Assembly (NCBI GenBank): GCA_017308345.1
Contig: JAFKFE010001198.1
Coordinates: forward strand, 1,334 to 32,605
Direction: 5' to 3'
Source: Alphaproteobacteria bacterium
GTDB taxonomy: Bacteria > Pseudomonadota > Alphaproteobacteria > Rhizobiales > Rhizobiaceae
DNA: 31,272 nt
Position numbers and translations under genes: made by a program. The notes under the pieces are model-generated. The model was not told the DNA's origin, made no database searches, and saw only the letters and a program-made list of their open reading frames with translations. Positions 23,912-30,012 of the stretch are shown here, piece by piece (the stretch's first letter is position 1; every line of letters begins with the position of its first letter).

Positions 23912-23929
23912 GGCCGCCGCCGGGCGGCC
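23912..23929. other. Perfect 7-bp GC-rich hairpin in the gap before the ROK gene
   Basis: GGCCGCC (23912-23918), a 4-nt loop and GGCGGCC (23923-23929) lie in the 199-bp region 23801-23999, downstream of the hydroxyacid dehydrogenase and upstream of the ROK promoter. A second GC-rich inverted repeat sits nearer the dehydrogenase stop. Neither has a U-tract, so termination is only a possibility. No gene is seen in this gap. Confidence 0.35.
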
Positions 23930-23999
23930 TTGTGCGGCAGGCTGTCAAATTGCGCGGGGCGCGCTTCGGCGCGGCGCGCCGTAGGCAGGTTGTGCTAGC

Positions 24000-24989
24000 T
24001 CAGTTCCTGTCGACCGGCTTGGAGCGCATGCGCGACACCGTCTCGCGCTCGGCGCGCTTGGAACGCATTGGCGGCAGGCCGCGGTCGATGAGGTCCATGT
24101 CCTCCAGCACCATGTCGCCCATGCGCTTGAAGGCGATGTCGAGCGCGCCGGCGCGGTGGGCCGAGCGCAGAAAGCCGGGGAGGGCGCGGACGGGATGGTC
24201 CTTGGCGAGCGGCTCTTCGGGAAAGACATCGCTCGCGGCAACGATGTGGCCGCTTTTCACCGCCGCCATCAGTGCCGCGAAATCGACGACGCCGGCGCGG
24301 CTGAGCAGGATGAAAGCCGCGCCCTCGCGCATCTTGGCGAATGAGCCCGCGCCGAGAAAACCCTGGTTCTCGCTGGTGACGGAAGCGACGACGAAGACGA
24401 AGTCGCTTTGCGACAACACTTCGTCCAGCGAGGCCGGCTCGACACCGTTGTCGATCAGGATCGATGGCGGCAGCCACGGATCGTAAACCTTGGTGCGGGT
24501 GCGAAAGCCGGTCAGCAGGCGGTTGAGCGCGCGGCCGAGATCGCCGAAGCCGATGATGCCGACGTCGGCGCCGGAGAGCAGCCGCGCCGTCTGATTGCCG
24601 TCGCCGCCCCACAATTCCTTGCCTTGCCGAAAGGCGAGATCGGCATCGACGATGTCGCGCGCCAGATTCAGCGCCATGGCAAGCCCGAGCTCCGCGACCG
24701 GTTCGGCAAAGACCAGGCCGGTGGTGACGACATGGATGCCGCGCTGAAACAGCGTCTCATAGGGCATGTTGTTGAGGAGGTTGGTCTCGACGTTGAAGAT
24801 GCAGCGCAGCGCCTTCAGCTTCTCCAGCGTTTCGGCTGAAATCGGCGGCTGGCCGATGATGTAGCGCGCCTCGGCCAGCGTTTCCGCGGGCAGGGCGGCA
24901 ACGCCTTCGGGCGTGGTCTCGACGATGCGATAGTGCTTGCTGCGCGGCTCGGGCGCGCTGATGACCAGCGGCAGGGCTTTGTCGGACAT
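24000..24989 (-). CDS. D-isomer-specific 2-hydroxyacid dehydrogenase, NAD-binding
   Basis: The protein is 329 residues from ATG 24989, which follows GGGAGG; the frame upstream has no good ribosome site. The NAD-binding domain carries ADVGIIGFGDLGRALNRLL (GxGxxG, about 147-165) followed by VYDPWLPP. The expected catalytic trio appears as Arg in LLSRAGVVD, Glu in DVFPEEPL and His in LRSAHRAGALD. The N-terminal substrate domain has CIFNVETNLLNNMP and TTGLVFAEPVAELGLAMALNLARDI. The enzyme interconverts a D-2-hydroxyacid and a 2-oxoacid in the cytoplasm, with substrate unknown. It is transcribed divergently from the LacI gene across 143 bp that hold operator-like sites, so it probably belongs to that regulon. 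The basic C-terminal tail (RSKRAERETVSRMRSK) is unusual for the family. Confidence 0.92.
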   Translation of the reverse strand: MSDKALPLVISAPEPRSKHYRIVETTPEGVAALPAETLAEARYIIGQPPISAETLEKLKALRCIFNVETNLLNNMPYETLFQRGIHVVTTGLVFAEPVAELGLAMALNLARDIVDADLAFRQGKELWGGDGNQTARLLSGADVGIIGFGDLGRALNRLLTGFRTRTKVYDPWLPPSILIDNGVEPASLDEVLSQSDFVFVVASVTSENQGFLGAGSFAKMREGAAFILLSRAGVVDFAALMAAVKSGHIVAASDVFPEEPLAKDHPVRALPGFLRSAHRAGALDIAFKRMGDMVLEDMDLIDRGLPPMRSKRAERETVSRMRSKPVDRN

Positions 24990-25000
24990 TTTTCCTCCCG

Positions 25001-25019
25001 GACGCGATTGGATCGCGTC
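25001..25019. promoter_or_regulatory. Perfect 8-bp inverted repeat (GACGCGAT-N3-ATCGCGTC)
   Basis: The arms are 25001-25008 and 25012-25019. They sit immediately upstream of the GGGAGG site of the hydroxyacid dehydrogenase gene in the divergent region. This could be an operator or a leader hairpin controlling translation. The sequence differs from the AAATCGATTT sites nearby, so a different regulator is possible. Confidence 0.5.
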
Positions 25020-25045
25020 AATCACATCTTTCAGTCTTACTCCCG

Positions 25046-25086
25046 ATGAAACGATTTACAAGGATGAAAAATCGATTTATCGATTG
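25046..25086. promoter_or_regulatory. Candidate LacI-family operators in the divergent lacI / dehydrogenase region
   Basis: A perfect palindrome AAATCGATTT lies at 25069-25078 and overlaps a further ATCGATT at 25079-25085. A weaker copy, GAAACGATTT, lies at 25048-25057. The central CG pairs of the two main sites (25052/53 and 25073/74) are 21 bp apart, two helical turns. LacI-family operators are typically palindromes with a central CG, and the same core recurs at 26293-26304. Confidence 0.6.
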
Positions 25087-25132
25087 GGTCAGCGAGGCAG
25101 AAAATCGGCTGCCTGCCCTCGGGAGGAGGTCA

Positions 25133-26209
25133 ATGGCGCATCAGGGAGCCCAGCAGCGGCGTCCGTCGATCCACGACGTGGCAAGCCATGCCGGCGTGTC
25201 CGCGGCCACCGTCTCCAAGGTGCTTGCCGGCGTCAGCACGGTTAAGCCGGAAAACGCGCAGCGTGTGCTCGATGCCGTCGAGCGTCTGGGCTACCGCGTC
25301 GATCCGCTTGCATCCGACATGCGCAGGGCCAAGCGCCGCATCATCGGCGCCATCATGCCAGAGTTTGAAAGCGAGTTCTTCGGCCAGATGGTCACTGAAC
25401 TGGAGGGCCTTGCCGAGCAGCGCGGGTACACGCTGGTCGCGGCGTCGAGCCGTGAATCGGAAGCGCGCGAGAAGGAGATCCTTGCCCGCATGCATGACTG
25501 GCGCGTTGCCGGCGTGGTGCTGGCGCCGGTGCGCAACGAGCACGGCCCGGCGGCCGCCTTCATGAAAGCCAACGGCATGACGGGCGTGCTGATCGACCGC
25601 GTGCTCTCCGACGACGCTTTCGACACCGTTTCGGCCGACAGCGCCGCCGCCAGCGCCGAGGTGGCGCGGATGCTGGTTGGGAAGGGCCACAAGCACATCC
25701 TGATCATCGGTCTCGCCGAAGGCGCGGCAACCGTGCGCGCTCGCCTGGAGGGTTTTCGCGCCCAGGCCCTGGCGCTCGATCCGTCGGTGCATATCGACGT
25801 CATCACTTCGGAAGTCAGCGTCGAGCCGTTGCGCTCCTCTCTTCGCGATTATTTTGCCAGGGGGGAGCGGCCGACCGCCGTTTATTCGCTACTTCTGAAA
25901 GGAACGCTCGTCGCGCTGTCCGAATTCCGCCGGCGCGGCTGGCATTGCCCGAACGACATTTCGCTGGTCGGCTTCGACGACGCCGAATGGATGCAGGTGA
26001 CGTGGCCGGCGATCGCCGCCGTGGTGCAGCCGGTGCGCCAGATCGCCAGCGAGGCGATGAATCTTTTGTTTCGCAGGGTCGAGGGCTTGGTGGGGCCACC
26101 CACGGCGCGGCTCGAACCCTGCCAGGTGTTGATGCGGGAATCCGTTGGCTCGCCAGGCAGCGGCCCGCATTCCGGGGGAGGAGACCGACAACAGCCCCCA
26201 TTGTCGTGA
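25133..26209 (+). CDS. LacI-family transcriptional regulator
   Basis: The protein is 358 residues from ATG 25133, preceded by GGGAGGAGG; the frame opens earlier, but the upstream part covers the operator region. The N-terminal HTH and hinge read PSIHDVASHAGVSAATVSKVLAGVSTVKPENAQRVLDAVERLGYRVDPLASDMRRAKRRIIGAIMPEFESEFFGQMV (residues 10-85), followed by a periplasmic-binding-like sensor domain with VLIDRV, DSAAASAEVARMLVGKGHKHILIIG and DISLVGFDDAEWMQV. It should repress the downstream sugar-transport operon, the divergent dehydrogenase and itself, and be released by a sugar or sugar phosphate. The C-terminus carries a short Ser/Gly-rich tail. The binding-protein gene follows 61 bp later. Confidence 0.94.
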   Translation: MAHQGAQQRRPSIHDVASHAGVSAATVSKVLAGVSTVKPENAQRVLDAVERLGYRVDPLASDMRRAKRRIIGAIMPEFESEFFGQMVTELEGLAEQRGYTLVAASSRESEAREKEILARMHDWRVAGVVLAPVRNEHGPAAAFMKANGMTGVLIDRVLSDDAFDTVSADSAAASAEVARMLVGKGHKHILIIGLAEGAATVRARLEGFRAQALALDPSVHIDVITSEVSVEPLRSSLRDYFARGERPTAVYSLLLKGTLVALSEFRRRGWHCPNDISLVGFDDAEWMQVTWPAIAAVVQPVRQIASEAMNLLFRRVEGLVGPPTARLEPCQVLMRESVGSPGSGPHSGGGDRQQPPLS

Positions 26210-26219
26210 ACGGAAGCAT

Positions 26220-26248
26220 GCGCCGGCCCTGGCCGAGGCATCCGGCGC
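26220..26248. other. 7-bp inverted repeat (GCGCCGG / CCGGCGC) between the LacI and binding-protein genes
   Basis: Arms 26220-26226 and 26242-26248 with a 15-nt loop lie in the 61-bp gap before the binding-protein gene. It may act as a weak leader hairpin or partial terminator separating regulator and transporter expression. No U-run follows. Confidence 0.3.
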
Positions 26249-26270
26249 CAAGGATCGAACGGAGGATCGA

Positions 26271-27260
26271 ATGACATCGCATTTCTTGAAAATAAATCGA
26301 TTTACCCTTGCAATGGGCGTCGCGCTCGCCCTTTGCGCCGTCGGCACCGCCAAGGCCGAGGACGGTGAGTACGGCGTGCTGATGAAGACGCTGGCCAATC
26401 CGTTCTGGGGCGCGATGGCGCAAGGCGTCGAGGATGGCGCCAAGGAGGCCGGCGTGAAATATTTCCAGCAGGCTGCCGAGAGCGACCAGGCGGCCGAGCC
26501 GCAGCTCAACCTGTGCAACACCATGCTGGAACGCAAGCCGGTAGCGATGATCACCGCCGCCATCAACTCCACCAACCTTCTGCCTTGCCTGAAATCGGCG
26601 CAGGATGCTGGCATCAAGATCGTCGACCTCGACAACAATCTCGACCAGGCGGTGCTCGACAAGGAAGGCGTCAAGGTCACCTTCCATATCGGCTCCGACA
26701 ATATCGCAGCGGGCGCGCAGGGCGCCGAATACCTCGCCAACAAGCTCGGCAAGGATGCCAAGGGACCGGTGCTGGTCATCGAAGGACTCTCCGGCAACAT
26801 CACCGGCGAGAAGCGCGCCAAGGGTTTTGCCGACAAGCTGAAGGAACTGGCGCCGGGGCTCGAAATCGTCGCCTCGCTGCCGGGCGACTGGGATCGCGGC
26901 AAGGCCGCCTCGATCGCCACCGACACGCTGACCGCGCATCCCGATCTCGTCGCCATCTTCTGCGCCAATGACGGCATGGCGCTGGGCGCGGTGGAGTCGG
27001 TCTACGCGGCCGGCAAGGGTCCGCAGGTGACGATCATCGGCGTCGACGGCAATTCCGACGCGGTGAAGTCGATCAAGGAAGGCCGCCTCAACGCCTCGGT
27101 GGCGCAGCTTCCGTATCTGGTCGGCAAGCAGGCGGTGGAAAACGTCAAGAAGGCTTTGGCCGGCGAGAAGGTCGAGGACAGCATCGCCGTGCCGACGCTG
27201 GTGCTGACCAAGGACGTGATCGACGCCGGCAAGGAGCCGATGCTGCAATATGTGAAGTGA
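26271..27260 (+). CDS. CUT2 sugar-binding periplasmic protein (D-allose-binding-protein-like)
   Basis: The protein is 329 residues. ATG 26271 has GGAGG 5-6 nt upstream, while the frame further upstream lies over the lacI end. The signal peptide is about residues 1-29 (MTSHFLKINRFTLAMGVALALCAVGTAKA). The mature protein starts EDGEYGVLMKTLANPFWGAMAQGVEDGAKEAG, close to E. coli AlsB (EYAVVLKTLSNPFW), and has VDLDNNLDQ, GSDNIAAGAQGAEYLANKLG, VIEGLSGNITGEKRAKGF, DWDRGKAASIATDTL, IFCANDGMALGAVESV and VGVDG-type hinge residues. It delivers a monosaccharide, plausibly a rare hexose or ketose given the downstream epimerase, to the permease. A perfect operator-like palindrome lies within codons 8-12. 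It is separated from the permease gene by a 124-bp repeat-containing gap. Confidence 0.94.
   Translation: MTSHFLKINRFTLAMGVALALCAVGTAKAEDGEYGVLMKTLANPFWGAMAQGVEDGAKEAGVKYFQQAAESDQAAEPQLNLCNTMLERKPVAMITAAINSTNLLPCLKSAQDAGIKIVDLDNNLDQAVLDKEGVKVTFHIGSDNIAAGAQGAEYLANKLGKDAKGPVLVIEGLSGNITGEKRAKGFADKLKELAPGLEIVASLPGDWDRGKAASIATDTLTAHPDLVAIFCANDGMALGAVESVYAAGKGPQVTIIGVDGNSDAVKSIKEGRLNASVAQLPYLVGKQAVENVKKALAGEKVEDSIAVPTLVLTKDVIDAGKEPMLQYVK
26293..26304. promoter_or_regulatory. Intragenic LacI-type operator candidate (TAAATCGATTTA)
   Basis: This perfect 12-bp palindrome sits 22 bp downstream of the binding-protein start codon. It shares the AAATCGATTT core with the sites 1.2 kb upstream in the divergent region. 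It could act as an auxiliary operator for DNA looping or as a roadblock. Confidence 0.5.
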
Positions 27261-27263
27261 GGG

Positions 27264-27350
27264 AATAGGCAGTAGGCAATAGGCAGTAGTGGGAGCAGGC
27301 GGCGCGGATCGCTGTCATATTCCTACTGCCTAAGCCCTACCTACTGCCTA
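27264..27350. repeat. Decamer direct and inverted repeats forming a long hairpin inside the transport operon
   Basis: TAGGCAGTAG occurs at 27266-27275 and 27280-27289. Its exact complement CTACTGCCTA occurs at 27323-27332 and 27341-27350. The two pairs nest to give two perfect 10-bp helices around a 33-nt loop. This lies in the gap 27261-27384 between the binding-protein and permease genes. Such a hairpin would protect the upstream message or attenuate read-through, which matches the usual need for excess binding protein. The left arm is built of AATAGGC/AGTAGGC-like 7-mers. Confidence 0.75.
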
Positions 27351-27384
27351 ATGCCTTGCTGCGGTCTCTCGAAGGTGCAAAGAC

Positions 27385-28371
27385 ATGGCTTCTGAACAGC
27401 CCGGTTTCTGGGCTCGGGTGCAGCGCGCATCCGTCGAAAGGCTCCACATCAGGCTGGAGTCGCTGGTGGTGCTTTTGGCGCTGGGCACGGCGATGGCGCT
27501 TCTGTCGCCCTATTGCCGGTCGCTCAGCAACTTCCTCAACATCTTGCTGGCGACATCGACGATCGGCGTGCTGGCGATCGCCGCCACTTTCGTCATCGGC
27601 TCGGGCGGCCTCGACCTTTCGCTAGGCTCGGTCATGGGCCTGGCCGGCGTGGCCGGCGCCTTCGTCGCCGTCAATCTCGGCTGGCCATCAGTCTTCGCGG
27701 TGATCGCCTGCATCCTGGCCGGCGCGATCGCCGGCAACATCAACGGACAACTGGTGACCCGCGCCTTCGTGCCGGCCTTCATCGTCACGCTCGGCATGCT
27801 CGGGCTGGCGCGAGGGCTGGCGCTCGTCATCTCGCAGGGCAGGGCGATCTACGGACTGCCGCCCGAGATCGTCTATATCGGGCAGGGGCGGCCCTTCGGC
27901 ATTCCCATGCCGGTGATCATCTTCGTGCTCACCGCGATCGTCGCGCATGCGGTGCTCGCCTATACGCGCTTCGGCCGCCACACGCTGGCGCTGGGCGACA
28001 GCGAGGGCGCGGCGCGCGCGGCCGGCATCCGCGTCGAGCATCACCGTCGCATCATCTACACGCTCTCCGGCGCGCTCGCCGGGCTTGCCGGCCTGCTCTT
28101 CACCGCCCGCGTCAACGCCGGCGATCCGACCGCCGGCATCAATTACGAGCTCACCGCGATCACGGCGGCGATCATTGGCGGCACGAACTTGTTCGGTGGC
28201 CGCGCCTCGATCCTCGGCACGATGATCGGCGCGCTGATCATGGGCGTGCTGCAGAACGGGCTGACGCTGCTCGCAGTGCAATCCTATTACCAGCAGATGG
28301 CGATCGGCGCGGTGCTGATCCTCGCCGTCTTCATCGACCAATATCAGATCCGGAAGGAGTCGCGCGTATGA
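27385..28371 (+). CDS. CUT2 sugar ABC transporter permease (RbsC family)
   Basis: This gene encodes a 328-residue integral membrane protein. ATG 27385 follows AAGGTG at 7 nt. Hydrophobic segments begin near residue 26 (LVVLLALGTAMALLSPY). Family motifs are TFVIGSGGLDLSLGSVMGLAGVAGAFVAV, GNINGQLVTRAFVPAFIVTLGMLGLARGLAL, the ATPase-contacting loop TRFGRHTLALGDSEGAARAAGI, and RVNAGDPTAGINYELTAITAAIIGGTNLFGGRASILGTMIGALIMGVLQNGL. It forms the inner-membrane channel, as a homodimer, for the sugar bound by the protein at 26271-27260. The stop overlaps the ATPase start (ATGA), so the two are translationally coupled. Confidence 0.95.
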   Translation: MASEQPGFWARVQRASVERLHIRLESLVVLLALGTAMALLSPYCRSLSNFLNILLATSTIGVLAIAATFVIGSGGLDLSLGSVMGLAGVAGAFVAVNLGWPSVFAVIACILAGAIAGNINGQLVTRAFVPAFIVTLGMLGLARGLALVISQGRAIYGLPPEIVYIGQGRPFGIPMPVIIFVLTAIVAHAVLAYTRFGRHTLALGDSEGAARAAGIRVEHHRRIIYTLSGALAGLAGLLFTARVNAGDPTAGINYELTAITAAIIGGTNLFGGRASILGTMIGALIMGVLQNGLTLLAVQSYYQQMAIGAVLILAVFIDQYQIRKESRV

Positions 28372-29144
28372 CCCTTCTTTCGCTCCATGGCATCCGCAAA
28401 AGCTTTGGCGCCGTCGACGTGCTGCATGGCGTCGACCTGTCGGTCGCGGCCGGCGAGGTGGTCGGCCTGGTCGGCGACAACGGCGCCGGCAAGTCCACGC
28501 TGATGAAGACCATCACCGGCATCTACCGGGCCGACACCGGCTCGATCGAATTCGACGGCAAGGACATCCTCGCCCTTGATCCCGGCCAGCGTCGGCGGCT
28601 CGGCATCGAGATGATCTATCAGGATCTTTCTCTGGCCAAGCAGCAGGACGTGGCCTCGAACATCTTCCTGGGGCGCGAGCCAACGAAAAGGCTGTTCGGC
28701 CTGTTCCCCGGCTTTGTCGACAAGAGCGAGATGGACCGCCAGGCAACGCGGATGATCGAGCGGCTGGGCGCGCATCTGCCGTCGATCAACCGCTCTGTCG
28801 GATCGTTCTCGGGCGGCCAGCAGCAGACGGTGGCGATCGCTCGCGCGCTCACCTTCAACCCGAAGCTCGTCATCATGGACGAGCCGACGGCGGCGCTCGC
28901 CGTGCGCGAGGTGCAGAGCGTGCTCGACCTCATCCGACGGCTGCGATCGGAAGGCATCGCCGTCATCCTGATCTCCCACCGGCTGAACGACGTGCTGTCG
29001 GTCACCGACCGCATCGTCGTGCTGCGCCACGGCAGGGCGGACGCCGATCTCGTCACCGCCAACACGAACATGAACGAAGTCGTCAGCCGCATCGTCGGCG
29101 GCGGCGATACGGCCGCCGCCGCGGCGCACGAACAACGAGGCTGA
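28368..29144 (+). CDS. CUT2 sugar ABC transporter ATP-binding protein (single NBD)
   Basis: The protein is 258 residues from ATG 28368, which overlaps the permease stop and follows GGAAGGAG. One NBD is present: Walker A GDNGAGKST (36-44), Q-loop YQDLSLAKQQ, signature FSGGQQQTVAIARAL (Phe in place of the usual Leu), Walker B LVIMDEPTAAL and H-loop ISHR. The half-size form matches FrcA-like ATPases rather than the double-domain RbsA at the left of the window, so it should dimerise. The C-terminus ends in a low-complexity Gly/Ala tail (GGGDTAAAAAHEQRG). The epimerase gene begins 1 bp after its stop. Confidence 0.94.
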   Translation: MTLLSLHGIRKSFGAVDVLHGVDLSVAAGEVVGLVGDNGAGKSTLMKTITGIYRADTGSIEFDGKDILALDPGQRRRLGIEMIYQDLSLAKQQDVASNIFLGREPTKRLFGLFPGFVDKSEMDRQATRMIERLGAHLPSINRSVGSFSGGQQQTVAIARALTFNPKLVIMDEPTAALAVREVQSVLDLIRRLRSEGIAVILISHRLNDVLSVTDRIVVLRHGRADADLVTANTNMNEVVSRIVGGGDTAAAAAHEQRG

Positions 29145-29145
29145 C

Positions 29146-30000
29146 ATGAACACCTTCGGACTGCACACTTTCGCCATCGCGCCTGTCTGGGACCTTGCCC
29201 GTATCGAGCCGCAGATGGACCGGTTGAAGGAACTCGGCATTGGCCTGATGGAAATCCCGCTGCTGCGCCCCGAGGAGATCGACACAAAGCGCACTCGCGG
29301 CTTTGCCAGCCATTATGGCGTCGAGCTCATCCCATCGCTCGGCCTGCCGCGCGCGCTGGACGTGGTCGAGCGGCCGGACGAAGCGCTCGATTTCCTGCAG
29401 CCGGCCTTCAAGGTCTGCAACGAGGTGGGCAGCGAGGCGCTCGGCGGCGTCACTTACGGCACGATCGGCAAGACGACCGGACGGGCGCCGACGCAGCGCG
29501 AGTTCGACGGCATGTGCCGCTTCCTCGAACGCGCGGCGAAATCGGCGAAGTCGCGCAGCCTCAAGCTCGGCATCGAACCCTGCAACCGCTACGAGACGCA
29601 TCTGATCAACCGTGGCATCGACGCGGCGCGGATCATCGAGCGCGTCGGCGCGGAGAACATCTTCATCCATCTCGACACCTACCATATGCACATCGAGGAG
29701 GAGAGCTTTGCTTCCGGCTTCGAGGCGGCCGCATCCTACCTCGGCTATGTGCATGTCTCGGAGGCCAATCGCGGCGTGCCCGGGCGCGGCATGCTCAACT
29801 GGGCGGCCTGCATGAAGGCGATAGCCGACATCGGCTATCAGGGCGCGATCACGCTCGAAAGCATGAACCATGTCGATGTCGACATCGCCGGCGGGCTCGC
29901 CGTGTGGCGGCCGGTGGCGGAAGACCCCCGCGACGTGATCGAAGTCGGCCTGCCGTTCCTGCGCGAGGAGGCGAGGAAGGCTGGGCTGACGCTGGGGTGA
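29146..30000 (+). CDS. Ketose 3-epimerase-like TIM-barrel protein (D-tagatose/D-allulose 3-epimerase family)
   Basis: This gene encodes 284 residues. ATG 29146 is 1 bp after the ATPase stop, with CGAGG upstream. It belongs to the sugar-phosphate isomerase/epimerase superfamily. The predicted metal ligands are Glu144 (GIEPCNRYE), Asp177 (IHLDTYHM), His203 (GYVHVSEANRGVPGRG) and Glu238 (AITLES). Their spacings of 33, 26 and 35 residues equal those of Agrobacterium D-psicose 3-epimerase (152/185/211/246). The HMHIEEESF and GVPGRGMLNW segments are also characteristic. The enzyme should epimerise C3 of a free ketose (D-fructose/D-allulose, D-tagatose/D-sorbose or L-ribulose) using Mn2+ or a similar metal. 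As last gene of the LacI-flanked operon it would convert the imported sugar into a common ketose. Exact specificity is not decided. Confidence 0.88.
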   Translation: MNTFGLHTFAIAPVWDLARIEPQMDRLKELGIGLMEIPLLRPEEIDTKRTRGFASHYGVELIPSLGLPRALDVVERPDEALDFLQPAFKVCNEVGSEALGGVTYGTIGKTTGRAPTQREFDGMCRFLERAAKSAKSRSLKLGIEPCNRYETHLINRGIDAARIIERVGAENIFIHLDTYHMHIEEESFASGFEAAASYLGYVHVSEANRGVPGRGMLNWAACMKAIADIGYQGAITLESMNHVDVDIAGGLAVWRPVAEDPRDVIEVGLPFLREEARKAGLTLG

Positions 30001-30012
30001 TCGGGCGGTCGC

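Noticed and set aside
27264..27350. CRISPR-like repeat array
   Set aside because: The repeats are 10-mers arranged in inverted pairs within 90 bp, without regular spacers or cas genes.
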